DNA of 64,000 nt, from the NCBI RefSeq assembly GCF_008629695.1, contig NZ_VWSH01000001.1:399990-463989 (forward strand), given 5' to 3'. The first letter of the stretch is position 1; each line of letters begins with the position of its first letter. Positions 34,971-44,600 of this stretch are shown here, piece after piece. Origin of the DNA: Taibaiella lutea. GTDB lineage: Bacteria > Bacteroidota > Bacteroidia > Chitinophagales > Chitinophagaceae. The translations under genes and the position numbers were made by a program. The notes below the pieces were generated by a model that saw only the letters and a program-made list of their open reading frames with translations, searched no databases and was not told where the DNA came from.

Positions 34971-35420
34971 ATGGATAATATTCAACTATATATTGACAGC
35001 GGGAATGTTTTAAGACTGCAATTTCATGATGCCGTTCACCCCGAATTAGTTCCTATAAAAGCAGACCATTGGAATGCCATTTATAAAATTTATCACCATC
35101 AAACTTTGTTTGATCACGGGCTTTTTAGCAATAACTATTTTATTTGCAAACAACGAAAGCTTTTAATAATTGAAGAATATAACAGAACAATTTTGGATAA
35201 GGATAGTATTAAAACAGATGATGATGTAATTAAGAATTTAAGACTGTTTGATTTTAAAAGCAATAAAACCTGCAGGTTCTCTAAATTAACCGGTGGTTCG
35301 TTTTTATTGCAAAAATTTGTTGACAATAACTTTATATTTAGCAAGCAATATTCCGGTAAAATTTCAGAATTTGAAATTGATATAACAAGTACAATTCTTG
35401 TTGACTTCGGTAAACTTTAA
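34971..35420 (+). CDS. Hypothetical protein downstream of the GNAT gene
   Basis: 149 residues, no signal and no membrane segment. The sequence opens MDNIQLYIDSGNVLRLQFHD and alternates short beta segments with a lysine- and aspartate-rich middle (YNRTILDKDSIKTDDDVIKN), ending ITSTILVDFGKL. It follows the GNAT gene by 12 bp, so it is probably cotranscribed. I do not recognise a family. Confidence 0.6.
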   Translation: MDNIQLYIDSGNVLRLQFHDAVHPELVPIKADHWNAIYKIYHHQTLFDHGLFSNNYFICKQRKLLIIEEYNRTILDKDSIKTDDDVIKNLRLFDFKSNKTCRFSKLTGGSFLLQKFVDNNFIFSKQYSGKISEFEIDITSTILVDFGKL

Positions 35421-35497
35421 TTACATGAGATTTTAACCGGACAATAAATCCATTTCCACATTTTATGAAACACTATAGCGCAAAAAACAATAAAACC

Positions 35498-35526
35498 TTT
35501 GCTCGCATTTAGTTTTTGTACCTTTG
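35498..35526 (+). promoter_or_regulatory. Bacteroidota-type promoter of the DEAD-box helicase gene
   Basis: TTTG at 35498-35501 and TACCTTTG at 35519-35526 form a -33/-7 pair with 17 bp between. The -7 box matches TAnnTTTG in full. It lies 59 bp upstream of the start codon. Confidence 0.65.
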
Positions 35527-35585
35527 ACCACAATAAAACAGGTTGCAATAAAGCAATCCTTATTAAAAACAATATTTAGTTTACA

Positions 35586-36848
35586 TTGATATTCGACGAT
35601 TTTAATTTAGATGATGATGTGTTAGATGGCATTCATGCCATGGGTTACAAAACACCGACTCCTATTCAGGAACAAGCTATTCCGCTTATTTTAGAAAATA
35701 AAGATTTGATTGCCTGTGCACAAACCGGCACGGGAAAGACGGCCGCATTCATGCTGCCTTTGTTGCATAAAATCATGAACATGCCTGCAGACGGCATCAA
35801 TACGCTTATTCTGGTTCCTACACGCGAACTGGCTATTCAGATAGACCAACAGGTGGAAGCTATGGGTTATTACCTGAATGTAAAATCCATTGCGGTTTAT
35901 GGCGGCGGCAGCGGCCATAGCTGGGTGCAGCAAAAACAGGCTCTTACCAAAGGAACAGATATCATTATTGCAACGCCGGGAAGATTGATAGCTCAAATGC
36001 AGATGGGTGGCATGGATTTTTCGCATATAAAACACCTTGTGCTGGATGAGGCCGATCGCATGCTGGACATGGGTTTTTATGACGATATCATTAAAATAGT
36101 AACCGCCCTTCCAAAAGACAGGCAGACATTGTGTTTCAGCGCCACTATGCCACCCCGCATACGTAAGCTGACAGCACAGATACAGAATAAACCCGAGGAA
36201 ATCACTATTGCTATATCCAAACCTGCAGCAGGTATCAGGCAATTGATATATTTAGCGCATAATGAACAGAAGCATAAACTTGTACTTGAAATTTTAAAGA
36301 CGGGCAATTATAAATCTGTTATTATTTTTTCTTCAAGCAAGGAGAATGTAAAGCGGCTGGAAGGCGAATTACGCCGTTCCAAAATCAATGCCAAAGCCTT
36401 TCACTCCGATTTGGTTCAAGAAGAAAGAGAAGCTTTGATGCTTGATTTCAAGAATCAGAAAATCAATGTGCTTGTAGGGACGGATGTCTTGTCAAGAGGT
36501 ATTCATGTAGAAGGTATTGATCTGGTATTGAATTATGATGTCCCACCCGACCCTGAAGACTATGTGCATCGCATCGGTCGTACTGCCAGAGCGGAAAACA
36601 CGGGAACGGCCATTACTTTTGTGAATGAAAAAGACATGCGCCGTTTTTCTGCTATTGAGAAATTAATTGAACGCCAACTGGAGCAGGTGCCTTTGCCGGA
36701 AGGTTTTGGAGAAGGCCCTGTTTATAAAGTCATTAGTTCGGGCGGACATAAGCATCATCCTACCAATAAGAATAAGTTTAAAGGTAAGAAGCCCGGCAAT
36801 CATCAGAACAAAACACATATCCACAAGAAGGGAGATGCTCCCAAATAA
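35586..36848 (+). CDS. DEAD-box ATP-dependent RNA helicase
   Basis: 420 residues. Starts with TTG (35586-35588); I keep this because F-x-x-F-N-L then GYKTPTPIQEQAIP is the usual N-terminus. All motifs are present: Q motif (PTPIQEQ), I AQTGTGKT, Ia PTRELAIQ, II VLDEADRMLDMGF, III SAT, IV-VI through HRIGRTARAENTG. The C-terminal ~35 residues are basic (GHKHHPTNKNKFKGKKPGN), as in RNA-binding tails of cold-adapted RhlE/CsdA-like helicases. It remodels RNA duplexes or ribosome intermediates. A long leader separates promoter and start. Confidence 0.92.
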   Translation: MIFDDFNLDDDVLDGIHAMGYKTPTPIQEQAIPLILENKDLIACAQTGTGKTAAFMLPLLHKIMNMPADGINTLILVPTRELAIQIDQQVEAMGYYLNVKSIAVYGGGSGHSWVQQKQALTKGTDIIIATPGRLIAQMQMGGMDFSHIKHLVLDEADRMLDMGFYDDIIKIVTALPKDRQTLCFSATMPPRIRKLTAQIQNKPEEITIAISKPAAGIRQLIYLAHNEQKHKLVLEILKTGNYKSVIIFSSSKENVKRLEGELRRSKINAKAFHSDLVQEEREALMLDFKNQKINVLVGTDVLSRGIHVEGIDLVLNYDVPPDPEDYVHRIGRTARAENTGTAITFVNEKDMRRFSAIEKLIERQLEQVPLPEGFGEGPVYKVISSGGHKHHPTNKNKFKGKKPGNHQNKTHIHKKGDAPK

Positions 36849-36880
36849 AAATTCCGCTCCTATCGAGCGGAATTTTGTTT
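36848..36880. terminator. Bidirectional terminator after the helicase gene
   Basis: AAAATTCCGCTC / GAGCGGAATTTT stem with a CTATC loop. It overlaps the last base of the helicase stop region and also suits the convergent universal stress gene, whose stop is 40 bp away. Confidence 0.85.
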
Positions 36881-36919
36881 AAAAGATTTTCTCCAATCTC
36901 AAAAATCTATTTCATCGGA

Positions 36920-37741
36920 TCACTCCTTTAGTGTAACAATTGGAAGATTGTTTATCCGTGTCAATCTTTTGGTATGCCTTTGATTGAATATGCTGTACCA
37001 CATGCCATGCGTACGTGGAATGACAAGCAATAACTGAATGTCGTGTTCCCTTACGTAATTTATAATGGTGGCGACTACATCTGAATTTTCAATAGATACA
37101 TAAATCGGAGTGTATTCGGCAAGGTCCTGTTCCAGTTGTTGTTTGTGCAACAGCCTTTGATGTTCGTTCTTTTTATTGGGGATGTTGACGTGAATAATAT
37201 GCAATTGTATATTTTCATTCTGCATCAGGTTCTTTATAAAATCCAGTTGTGAAGATGTCAGCGGACTGAAATAATCACAGGCGAAACCCATATTTGTTAT
37301 AGCCGTATAAGAAACGGTTTTGGGTATAATTAAGGCAGGAATAGGAATCAGATGGAGAATATCTATAAAACTATCGTTCCAACCCCAGAATTCACCCTGG
37401 CTTTCAGGTGCGCCTGTAATCAAAAACTCCGGGCTGTATTCTTCCATCAGGTCCTTTATTGCATTTTCCTTTGTGCCGTAAGTCAGCCGATGTATAATGG
37501 AGATTTCAGGATAATTATCTGTAGCCCATTTCTTTTCTGCAACAAGTTTTTCTTCTGTGTTCTGTATGTTTTCTTCAATGCTTCCAAATGCCAGTGCATC
37601 GGCAGCATAATTAAGCGGCGCATCAAAATTGTGGATAAGGACAATTGCGTAATTTCTTTCGGAGCATAATGCACATGCGTATTGCAATGCATTTCTTGAA
37701 GTGTCTGTAAAGGCGGTATAAACTAATATTTCAGATTTCAT
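36920..37741 (-). CDS. Tandem-domain universal stress protein
   Basis: 273 residues made of two Usp (adenine-nucleotide alpha-hydrolase fold) halves. Half 1 (1-~140): EILVYTAFTDTSRNALQYACAL, ending in TGAPESQGEFWGWNDS, the region of the ATP loop. Half 2 (~140-273): TNMGFACDYFSPLTSSQLDFIKNL, LLLVIPRTHGMWYS. The G-2x-G-9x-G ATP-binding motif is only partly kept, so nucleotide binding is uncertain. Bacteroidota often carry several such double Usps. Nothing in the neighbourhood points to a particular stress. Confidence 0.82.
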   Translation of the reverse strand: MKSEILVYTAFTDTSRNALQYACALCSERNYAIVLIHNFDAPLNYAADALAFGSIEENIQNTEEKLVAEKKWATDNYPEISIIHRLTYGTKENAIKDLMEEYSPEFLITGAPESQGEFWGWNDSFIDILHLIPIPALIIPKTVSYTAITNMGFACDYFSPLTSSQLDFIKNLMQNENIQLHIIHVNIPNKKNEHQRLLHKQQLEQDLAEYTPIYVSIENSDVVATIINYVREHDIQLLLVIPRTHGMWYSIFNQRHTKRLTRINNLPIVTLKE

Positions 37742-37894
37742 TTCAAAATGGTTTTAGAAATATTCGGAGATGGGTATTATCAAAAAGGCTTTATTAAAAA
37801 CGCCTGATTGTCTCTTACAAATTTACCACTTTTTTACCTCATTACGACATGGATATAAGTCAATTAATGCCTCTGTGTTATCTGTCTTACACAA

Positions 37895-37925
37895 AGAAAG
37901 CCGGGCTGTAAAAGCCCGGCTTTCT
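37895..37925 (-). terminator. Hairpin after the RN-rich secreted protein gene
   Basis: AGAAAGCCGGGCT / AGCCCGGCTTTCT perfect 13-bp stem with a five-base loop. On the minus strand it lies 19 bp beyond the stop of the 37944-38477 gene and is followed by TTTG. Confidence 0.8.
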
Positions 37926-37943
37926 GTTACCATTTACCCATTC

Positions 37944-38477
37944 TTAGTGTCTTCCGTGTCCGCGACCATGATCATCACGGTCATTTCTGTTGTTCCAATC
38001 GTTTCTGTTATTTCTGTCTCCTCTGTTATTATCATGTCTGTCATTATTCGCATATCCATTGTGGTTGCCGTTATTGCCTCTGCCATAATTCCTGTAGTTA
38101 TTCCAGTCTCTGTTCATTGGCTGACTGTATACATTGCGGTATCTGCCGTACATGGCAATGTCGTTCCTGTTTTGCATAAATGGATTTGGACGGTTGACCA
38201 CTACTTTATAAGATCTGTACAAATCAAAGTTGCGGTATCTCGGAGGTAATTGCGCGCCATAAATCCAACGGTTGCCATTCATATAAACATATTGATTGCG
38301 CATGACGTCGTAATAAACGTTTATAGATGGGATGTAATAAAAGTCTGCATGATTATAGCCGCTTGGTCCCCATGCAGGTTGGTTTCCTATATTGATACTT
38401 ACACTTAACTGAGCATTTGCTTGTTGGCTGAAAGCCAGGCCTGTAAATAAAAACAGGGCGATCATTACTTTTTTCAT
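37944..38477 (-). CDS. Secreted Asn/Arg/Asp-rich protein
   Basis: 177 residues. Signal peptide 1-22 (FLFTGLAFSQQANA). Residues 25-100 have an ordered look with many aromatics (DFYYIPSINVYYDVMRNQYVYMN). The last ~75 residues are low-complexity, rich in N, R, D, G and Y, ending DDHGRGHGRH. His/Asp clusters could bind metal or polyanions. Similar exported proteins with a Y-rich head and basic tail are frequent in this phylum without known function. Confidence 0.7.
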   Translation of the reverse strand: MKKVMIALFLFTGLAFSQQANAQLSVSINIGNQPAWGPSGYNHADFYYIPSINVYYDVMRNQYVYMNGNRWIYGAQLPPRYRNFDLYRSYKVVVNRPNPFMQNRNDIAMYGRYRNVYSQPMNRDWNNYRNYGRGNNGNHNGYANNDRHDNNRGDRNNRNDWNNRNDRDDHGRGHGRH

Positions 38478-38849
38478 CTGTCTAAAAATTTAAGATTAAT
38501 AATCCAGGATTCTCTTTTCCCTTTTGCTGATACTATGACTGAACACTTGTTCATTAGTTTACACGAAGGCTGAAAATCTGCTGCCGTTATCAATTCATTA
38601 GGAAATGGATTAGTCGTATATTTTTGAGTTGCCGGACATCTTTGAGATGTACGACAACTCAAAAATTGATGATGGATTAAAACCCCGAAGCTTTTGAATT
38701 TATGTCAGTCAAATTAAAAAATACTGCAAAACATTCACGAAGCATGTGAATTATAAGGCAAAAAATGCCAATTTGGCAACTATAATGAGTTTGGAATAAC
38801 CTTTGTTCATTAGTAAGAGATAGTTCAAACATTAAAACTCAGAAACCTT
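38478..38849. other. Intergenic region between the RN-rich protein gene and htpG
   Basis: 372 bp between divergent genes. It contains a 45-base hairpin at 38621-38665 with outer stem TTTTTGAGTTG / CAACTCAAAAA and inner stem ACATCT / AGATGT. The position (not downstream of any gene) argues against a simple terminator. A TTTG at 38772-38775 and a near -7 TAACCTTTG at about 38796 (one base longer than the TAnnTTTG consensus) may be the htpG promoter. No CIRCE element was found. Confidence 0.55.
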
Positions 38850-40745
38850 ATGCAAGAAAAAGGAAATATATCCATACACACGGAAAACATCTTTCCGATT
38901 ATTAAAAAGTTTTTATACTCCGACCACGAAATTTTCCTTCGTGAACTGGTTTCCAATGCTGTTGATGCCACTCAAAAGGTGAAACGCCTTTCTTCTCTGG
39001 GTGAATTTAAAGGAGAATTGGGTGATTTAATGGTAGAAGTTTCTTTCGATAAAGAAAAGAAGACTTTAACCATCAGCGACCACGGTATCGGTATGACTGC
39101 TGAAGAAATCAAGAAGTACATCAACCAGGTAGCTTTTTCAGGAGCAACTGAGTTCATGGAAAAATTCAAGGAAGCAAAAGATGCCAATGAAATCATAGGT
39201 AAGTTTGGTTTGGGCTTCTATTCTGCGTTCATGGTTGCCCATAAAGTAGAACTGAATACATTGTCTTATCAGGAAGGTGCGCAACCTGCACGCTGGACTT
39301 GCGACGGCAGTACGGAATTCGAAATTACGGACGGCGACCGTACAACAAGAGGTACTGATATTATCCTGCATATCAATGAGGATTCAGAAGAATTTTTAGA
39401 TGAACACAAATTGCGTGGCATCCTGGATAAATATTGCCGTTTCCTTCCTGTGCCTATTAAATTCGGCACGAAGACAGAAAGAGAGCCTGACGGAGAAGAT
39501 GAAGAAGGAAAACCAAAATACAAAGAGATTACGGTTGACGATATCATCAACAACACAACGCCTATCTGGACGAAATCGCCGTCTGAACTGACAGATGAAG
39601 ATTATCTTAACTTCTACCGCGAACTATATCCGATGAGCGAAGAGCCGTTGTTCTGGATTCATCTGAATGTGGATTATCCGTTTAATCTGACGGGCGTATT
39701 GTATTTCCCGAAAGTTAAAAATGAGTTTGAAATACAACGCAATAAAATCAAATTGTTCAGCCGTCAGGTATTTATTACAGATGAGGTAAAAGACATCGTT
39801 CCTGAATTCCTGATGTTATTGCATGGTGTGATTGACAGTCCTGATATTCCGCTAAACGTTTCCCGCAGCTTCCTGCAGGCCGATGGCAATGTGAAGAAAA
39901 TCAACAATTACATTACGAAAAAAGTAGGCGACAAATTAAGCGAATTATTCAAAGCTGACAGAAAGGCTTATGAAGAGAAATGGCCTGATATCGGTTTGTT
40001 TGTGAAATACGGTATGATTACCGAAGAGAAATTTCACGACAAAGCAAAGGATTTTGTCTTGCTGCCAAATGTAAAAAAGGAATATTTCACTTTGAATGAG
40101 TATAAAGACAAGGTAGGCGAATTGCAGACGGATAAAGACGGGAACGTTATTTATCTGTACAGCAACGACGCAGCGAAGCAACATACTTTTATTGCAGCCG
40201 CTGAACGTAAGGATTATGATGTTCTGGAAATGAATCATCCGATTGATACACACTTTATTGCCCAGCTGGAACAGAAACTGGAAAAGACGCAATTAAAACG
40301 CGTGGATGCCGATATTATAGATAACCTGATTCCGAAGGAAATTACGGTTGAAAGTGTATTAAGCGAGGACCAAAGCAAAGAGGTGAAGGAATTGTTTGAA
40401 AAGGCCATCAACAAAACTACCATGAATGTAGATGTGATTGGTCTGAATCCGGAAGAGTTACCGGTAACTGTTACCATGGACGAGTTTATGCGCCGTATGA
40501 AAGATATGGCTAAAACCGGCGGTGGCGGTATGATGAGCTTTTACGGCAATCTTCCTGATAATTATAAAGTATCTGTAAATGGCAACCATAAACTGATTCG
40601 CAGAATGCTGGAAGAAAGCGATGCTGCTAAAAAGGAAAGCCTTGCGCGTCAGGCATTTGACCTTGCATTGTTATCTCAGGGAATGCTTACGGGCGCTGAT
40701 TTAACGGACTTTGTAAACAGAAGCGTTGATTTGATAGGAGCTTAA
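38850..40745 (+). CDS. htpG: Molecular chaperone HtpG (Hsp90)
   Basis: 631 residues. N-terminal GHKL ATPase: ELVSNAVDAT (the E/N Mg-ATP residues), DHGIGMT, and GKFGLGFYSAFMVA. The middle domain follows with the FDLFE-type region replaced by NKIKLFSRQVFI and the catalytic Arg loop in GVIDSPDIPLNVSRSFLQ. The C-terminal dimerisation part runs to the end and has no MEEVD tail, as expected in bacteria. Acts as a general ATP-dependent chaperone in the cytoplasm. Monocistronic, with its own terminator. Confidence 0.97.
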   Translation: MQEKGNISIHTENIFPIIKKFLYSDHEIFLRELVSNAVDATQKVKRLSSLGEFKGELGDLMVEVSFDKEKKTLTISDHGIGMTAEEIKKYINQVAFSGATEFMEKFKEAKDANEIIGKFGLGFYSAFMVAHKVELNTLSYQEGAQPARWTCDGSTEFEITDGDRTTRGTDIILHINEDSEEFLDEHKLRGILDKYCRFLPVPIKFGTKTEREPDGEDEEGKPKYKEITVDDIINNTTPIWTKSPSELTDEDYLNFYRELYPMSEEPLFWIHLNVDYPFNLTGVLYFPKVKNEFEIQRNKIKLFSRQVFITDEVKDIVPEFLMLLHGVIDSPDIPLNVSRSFLQADGNVKKINNYITKKVGDKLSELFKADRKAYEEKWPDIGLFVKYGMITEEKFHDKAKDFVLLPNVKKEYFTLNEYKDKVGELQTDKDGNVIYLYSNDAAKQHTFIAAAERKDYDVLEMNHPIDTHFIAQLEQKLEKTQLKRVDADIIDNLIPKEITVESVLSEDQSKEVKELFEKAINKTTMNVDVIGLNPEELPVTVTMDEFMRRMKDMAKTGGGGMMSFYGNLPDNYKVSVNGNHKLIRRMLEESDAAKKESLARQAFDLALLSQGMLTGADLTDFVNRSVDLIGA

Positions 40746-40765
40746 TACTGTAATTTAATACAGAC

Positions 40766-40803
40766 AATTGCCGGTGGGATTATGCTCTCACCGGCAATTT
40801 TTT
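40766..40803 (+). terminator. Terminator of htpG
   Basis: AATTGCCGGTG / CACCGGCAATT 11-bp stem followed by TTTT on the plus strand, 21 bp after the htpG stop. Confidence 0.9.
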
Positions 40804-40860
40804 ATTGAAATGTAAAGCTTGAGGTAGTATTGTTTCGGTACGTTTCATTATAATTTTTGA

Positions 40861-41175
40861 ATAATTGAGCTAAAACCGGAAGCATTGTCAGCCGACGAGG
40901 GAAGCATAGCGGTATGAAGCGGAAACATAAAGCCTGAAAGGCAAGACAAAGCATCCGGAAAGCGGAACACAAACAACAAATACCTGTACAAAACAGGTAA
41001 GACGCATACAAACAGACATTAGAGACAAACAAAGCGCTCCGGCTTAAAAGCATAACGGTTAATTTTGAATACAAACAGACCGGAGCCTGAAACATTGTCA
41101 GCTGAAACGAAAACATACTGTTTGAAAAGCAGTACATACTACCTGAAAAGCGATACAAAGTGCGGAAATCAGAAA
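40861..41175. repeat. Array C: 15 degenerate units with 21-bp period
   Basis: Fifteen 21-base windows in constant register between the htpG terminator and the RHS gene. Well-matching units include 41092, 41113 and 41134 (ACATACTGTTTGAAAAGCAG plus one base, ACATACTACCTGAAAAGCGA plus one base), 41071 and 41008 (ACAAACAG start) and 41029 (ACAAAGCGC). A typical pattern is ACAnAC...CCTGAAAAGC. GC content is higher than in arrays A and B. The minus strand reads open through it with a seven-residue period (M/L/C at the first position of each heptad). Flanking windows at 40840 and 41176 are weaker. Confidence 0.85.
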
Positions 41176-41637
41176 CATGCTATGGTATTTAAAAGCAAAC
41201 CATATAAAACGTTGAGATTTTTTTTTGCTTCTGAATGGAGCTGCATATTTCAAATAAAAAAATTAACTACCTGCTACAAAGAGCAAAAAAAATTTCATCT
41301 ATAGAAATATATTATTACCTTTATTGCTGATAATATATAACCATTGTGTTTGTTTATCGCAACCCAAAAGAATGAATGCCTGTCACCTTTCTTCTCCGGG
41401 TCTCCTGACCAATATTCCAAGGCTGTTTTTTAGTATCGGGAGCTGACCACGCCCGATAAACTGTTTTTTTAACGGGCTGTAAAGCCCTTTAACAAGGTTT
41501 CTGTGTATGCGTATAGGATACAAAAATATTTTCCGCCTCCATGCTGCCTGCCGTTACCGGCCGGAGCCGGACCGCATTTTTACAAGCTCCGCGACCTCAG
41601 TTCTGCAACTTCAAACAAGCATAAAATCAGTATGATT
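41176..41637. other. Leader region of the RHS gene
   Basis: About 460 bp between array C and the RHS start. A first reading frame could open at 41503, but the real start is the signal-peptide Met at 41638, so this part is non-coding. It contains an inverted repeat ATCGGG / CCCGAT (about 41436-41456) and a small GGGCT..AGCCC hairpin (about 41475). I see no clear -33/-7 pair. Confidence 0.5.
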
Positions 41638-44600
41638 ATGAAGAAACTTTTTCGATTTACCTGTCGCATAGCAGTCTTATGCTGCCTTGCCTTCTTACTC
41701 GGGATACAGGCGCAGGCGCAGACTGTGGCGCCTACGTTAAACAAGCCTGACGGCAGTACTCTTCCCACGGGCGCCGTTACTTACCCGGGCATACATGACC
41801 TTAACAACAACAATGACCAGTATAATTATATACGGACTATTGTACCCGACCAGCCTGTACAGTCGCTGACGGGTTCTTTTTACCGCAGGCAAAGCACCGA
41901 TTACTTTGACGGGTTGGGCAGGCCTTTACAAACCGTAGTGAAACGGGGCCATGCCAAGGGCAACGACCTTGTAAACGTGCATGTGTATGACAGCCTGGGC
42001 CGCGAGACCTACCAATACCTGCCTTATGCCGCACCGACAGCAGGTACGCTCGTGTTCGGCTATGTGCCGGGCAACATCAAGCTGAAAGACAGCACGCAGA
42101 TGCGAGGCTTCTATGAACAGGCAGGGGCTGACGAGCAGCCTTACGGCATGACGCAATTTGACAACTCACCGCTGAACAGGGTGGTAAAGCAAATGGCCCC
42201 CGGCAAAAGCTGGGTGGGCGGCAGCCGTGGCGTAACTTATGACTACAGGACCAATGCAGACGGCACCTATCTGCTGGGCTCTTTTTATTATGTTGCCAAA
42301 GGCGCTTTCCCCCGTTTTACCATCGGCAATAATATGGGCGACCTGCCGCAATACGTAGGCAATTATGCGGAAGGGGAACTGTATATAACGGCAGTAACAG
42401 ACGAAGACGGAAAGGTAACGGAGGAGATAAAGGACAAGCAGGGCAAGGTCATCATAAAGCGCAGCCTTTATACCAAACAGACTGCTCCGCCTTATGTACC
42501 ATCGGCCCCTGCAAACATGTTCCCCAACAATTATACCTATACCATTTATGTGTATGACGACCTGGGCAGGCAAAGGGTGGTGATGCCGCCGGAGGCCTGC
42601 AAGCCTTCGATGGCCTATAATATATCCGGCAGTACAAGAACTTTTACCTATACCTGGAGCGTAAGCGCAGCACAGCTGTCGGGGCTCTGCTACCAGTACC
42701 TTTATGACGGGCGCAGCCGCCTGGTAGAAAAGAAGATACCCGGCAAAGAAGTAGAGTATTATGTATATGACAAAAGGGACCGGCAGGTATTCTATCAGGA
42801 TGGTAATTTAAGGGGTCAACATTACTGGGCTTTTACCTTTTATGACGCATTGGACAGGCCTACAGCTACCGGAACTGCCGAATTTGACGCACCGAGGACA
42901 CAAATGGTAGCTATCATAGAGCAGGATGGCAGCGTATTCCAGAATAATTCCATTTTTTACTATAGCTGCAACTATGGCCTTTTTCATGTTTATCCCCCAT
43001 CCAACCTTCCTTATTGCAAATTATTGACCTATACTTATTACGACGATTATATGCAGGGCGATTTATCCAATTTTGCTTATGACAATGCACAATTTGCAGG
43101 CATTATCCTGCCTGCCAACAATACGGTGGTGGCAGCACCTGACAATGCATCGCTTGTGACAAGGGGGCTGCCAACGGGCAGCAAGGTACGCATCATGGAC
43201 CCTGCGGACCCGAACGGGGACAACTGGCTGGTATCGGTCAACTATTATGATGACAAGAACAGGCTTATACAGACCCAGAGCCAGAACCTGCAGGGCGGCC
43301 TTGACATCAGCAGCAATATCTACTTCTTCCAGGGCATGCTGTACAAGAACATATTGAGGCACCAGAACCCCAATGCAGTGGCTATACCTGCAGGCGGGGC
43401 GATAGACCTGCTTACCGACTACAGGCTGGAAAATACCTTTGAGCGGAACCTCGGCGCTGCCGGCGGCAATGACCAGGTATGGAAGCATACCCAGAAGATA
43501 AACAACGGCATAGACTACGAGCTTGCTTTTTACGACTACGACCACCTGGGCCGGAATGTGGTAAAGCAGACCACGGCAGGGCTCAACCTGAATGCCTACA
43601 ACATACGAGGCTTCCTGAACTATACCGCCTTCCGCAATTATAATACCGATACCCTCTTTGACGAAGCCCTTTATTATGACAAGGGCTTTGCAAGCAAACT
43701 TTACAATGGCAATATAGCCGGCATTACCTGGTGCGGCAGCGAAAGGAACAAGCGCAGGGCTTACGGCTACAGCTATGACAACCTGAACCGGCTGAACCAT
43801 GCGGAGTTCAACCAGTATGACGGCAGCGGCTGGAGCAAAACACAGGGCTATGACTATACAGCTTCCAATATTGCCTATGACCTTAACGGCAATATCCAGT
43901 CGATGAACCAGATGGTAACGCCTGCCATAGGCGGCTCCGGTTCTTTAATGATGGATCAGCTGACGTATAACTATGAAGCCAACAGCAATAAATTAATAAA
44001 AGTAACGGATGGCGTGGCAGCCGCAACTACTACGGGATGGGGCCTGCCTGACTTTAAGGATGGGGCCAATGCTGCGGTGGAGTACCATTATGATGCCAAC
44101 GGCAATATGGTAACGGACGACAACAAGCATATCACTTCCATTACCTATAACTACCTGAACAAGCCGGAGGTTATTACCGTTGACAGCGGCCAGATTACCT
44201 ATGTGTATGATGCGGCAGGCAACAGGCTGCAGAAAAGGGTGCTTGCCACCGGGCCCAGCAATATCCCTCCGGGACAGACCGTTCCACCCTCTTCACTGGA
44301 AACATGGGACTACACCAGTGGCTTTGTATATAAGGACAATGAATTGCAGTACGTACTCAACGAAGAAGGCAGGGCAAGGCCGGCGGCGGTTGCCGTTCAG
44401 GATGCCAATGGCAACCAGACAGGAGATTACCTGACCAAATTTGTTTATGATTATTTTGTAAAAGACCACCTGGGCAATGTAAGGAGCACCATTACCTCCA
44501 AACCGATTGATGCGGATTACCTTGCGGCTTATGAGCTGGTATCGGCCAATGTGGAAGAACTGATATTTGACAATGTTGCAAGCGTGCGCGATATCAAGGG

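Noticed and set aside
35691-36242. 183-codon minus-strand frame
   Set aside because: Antisense to DEAD-box helicase motifs.
40802-41158. Minus-strand open frame of 118 codons
   Set aside because: Same cause in array C, with heptads of M/L/C at the first position; it also runs into the htpG terminator.
41503-41637. Longer N-terminus of the RHS protein
   Set aside because: Would hide a perfect signal peptide that begins at 41638; the extra stretch is Pro/Cys-rich without any motif.
43063-43800. 245-codon minus-strand frame
   Set aside because: Antisense to the RHS gene YD repeats; an artefact of the GC-rich third positions.
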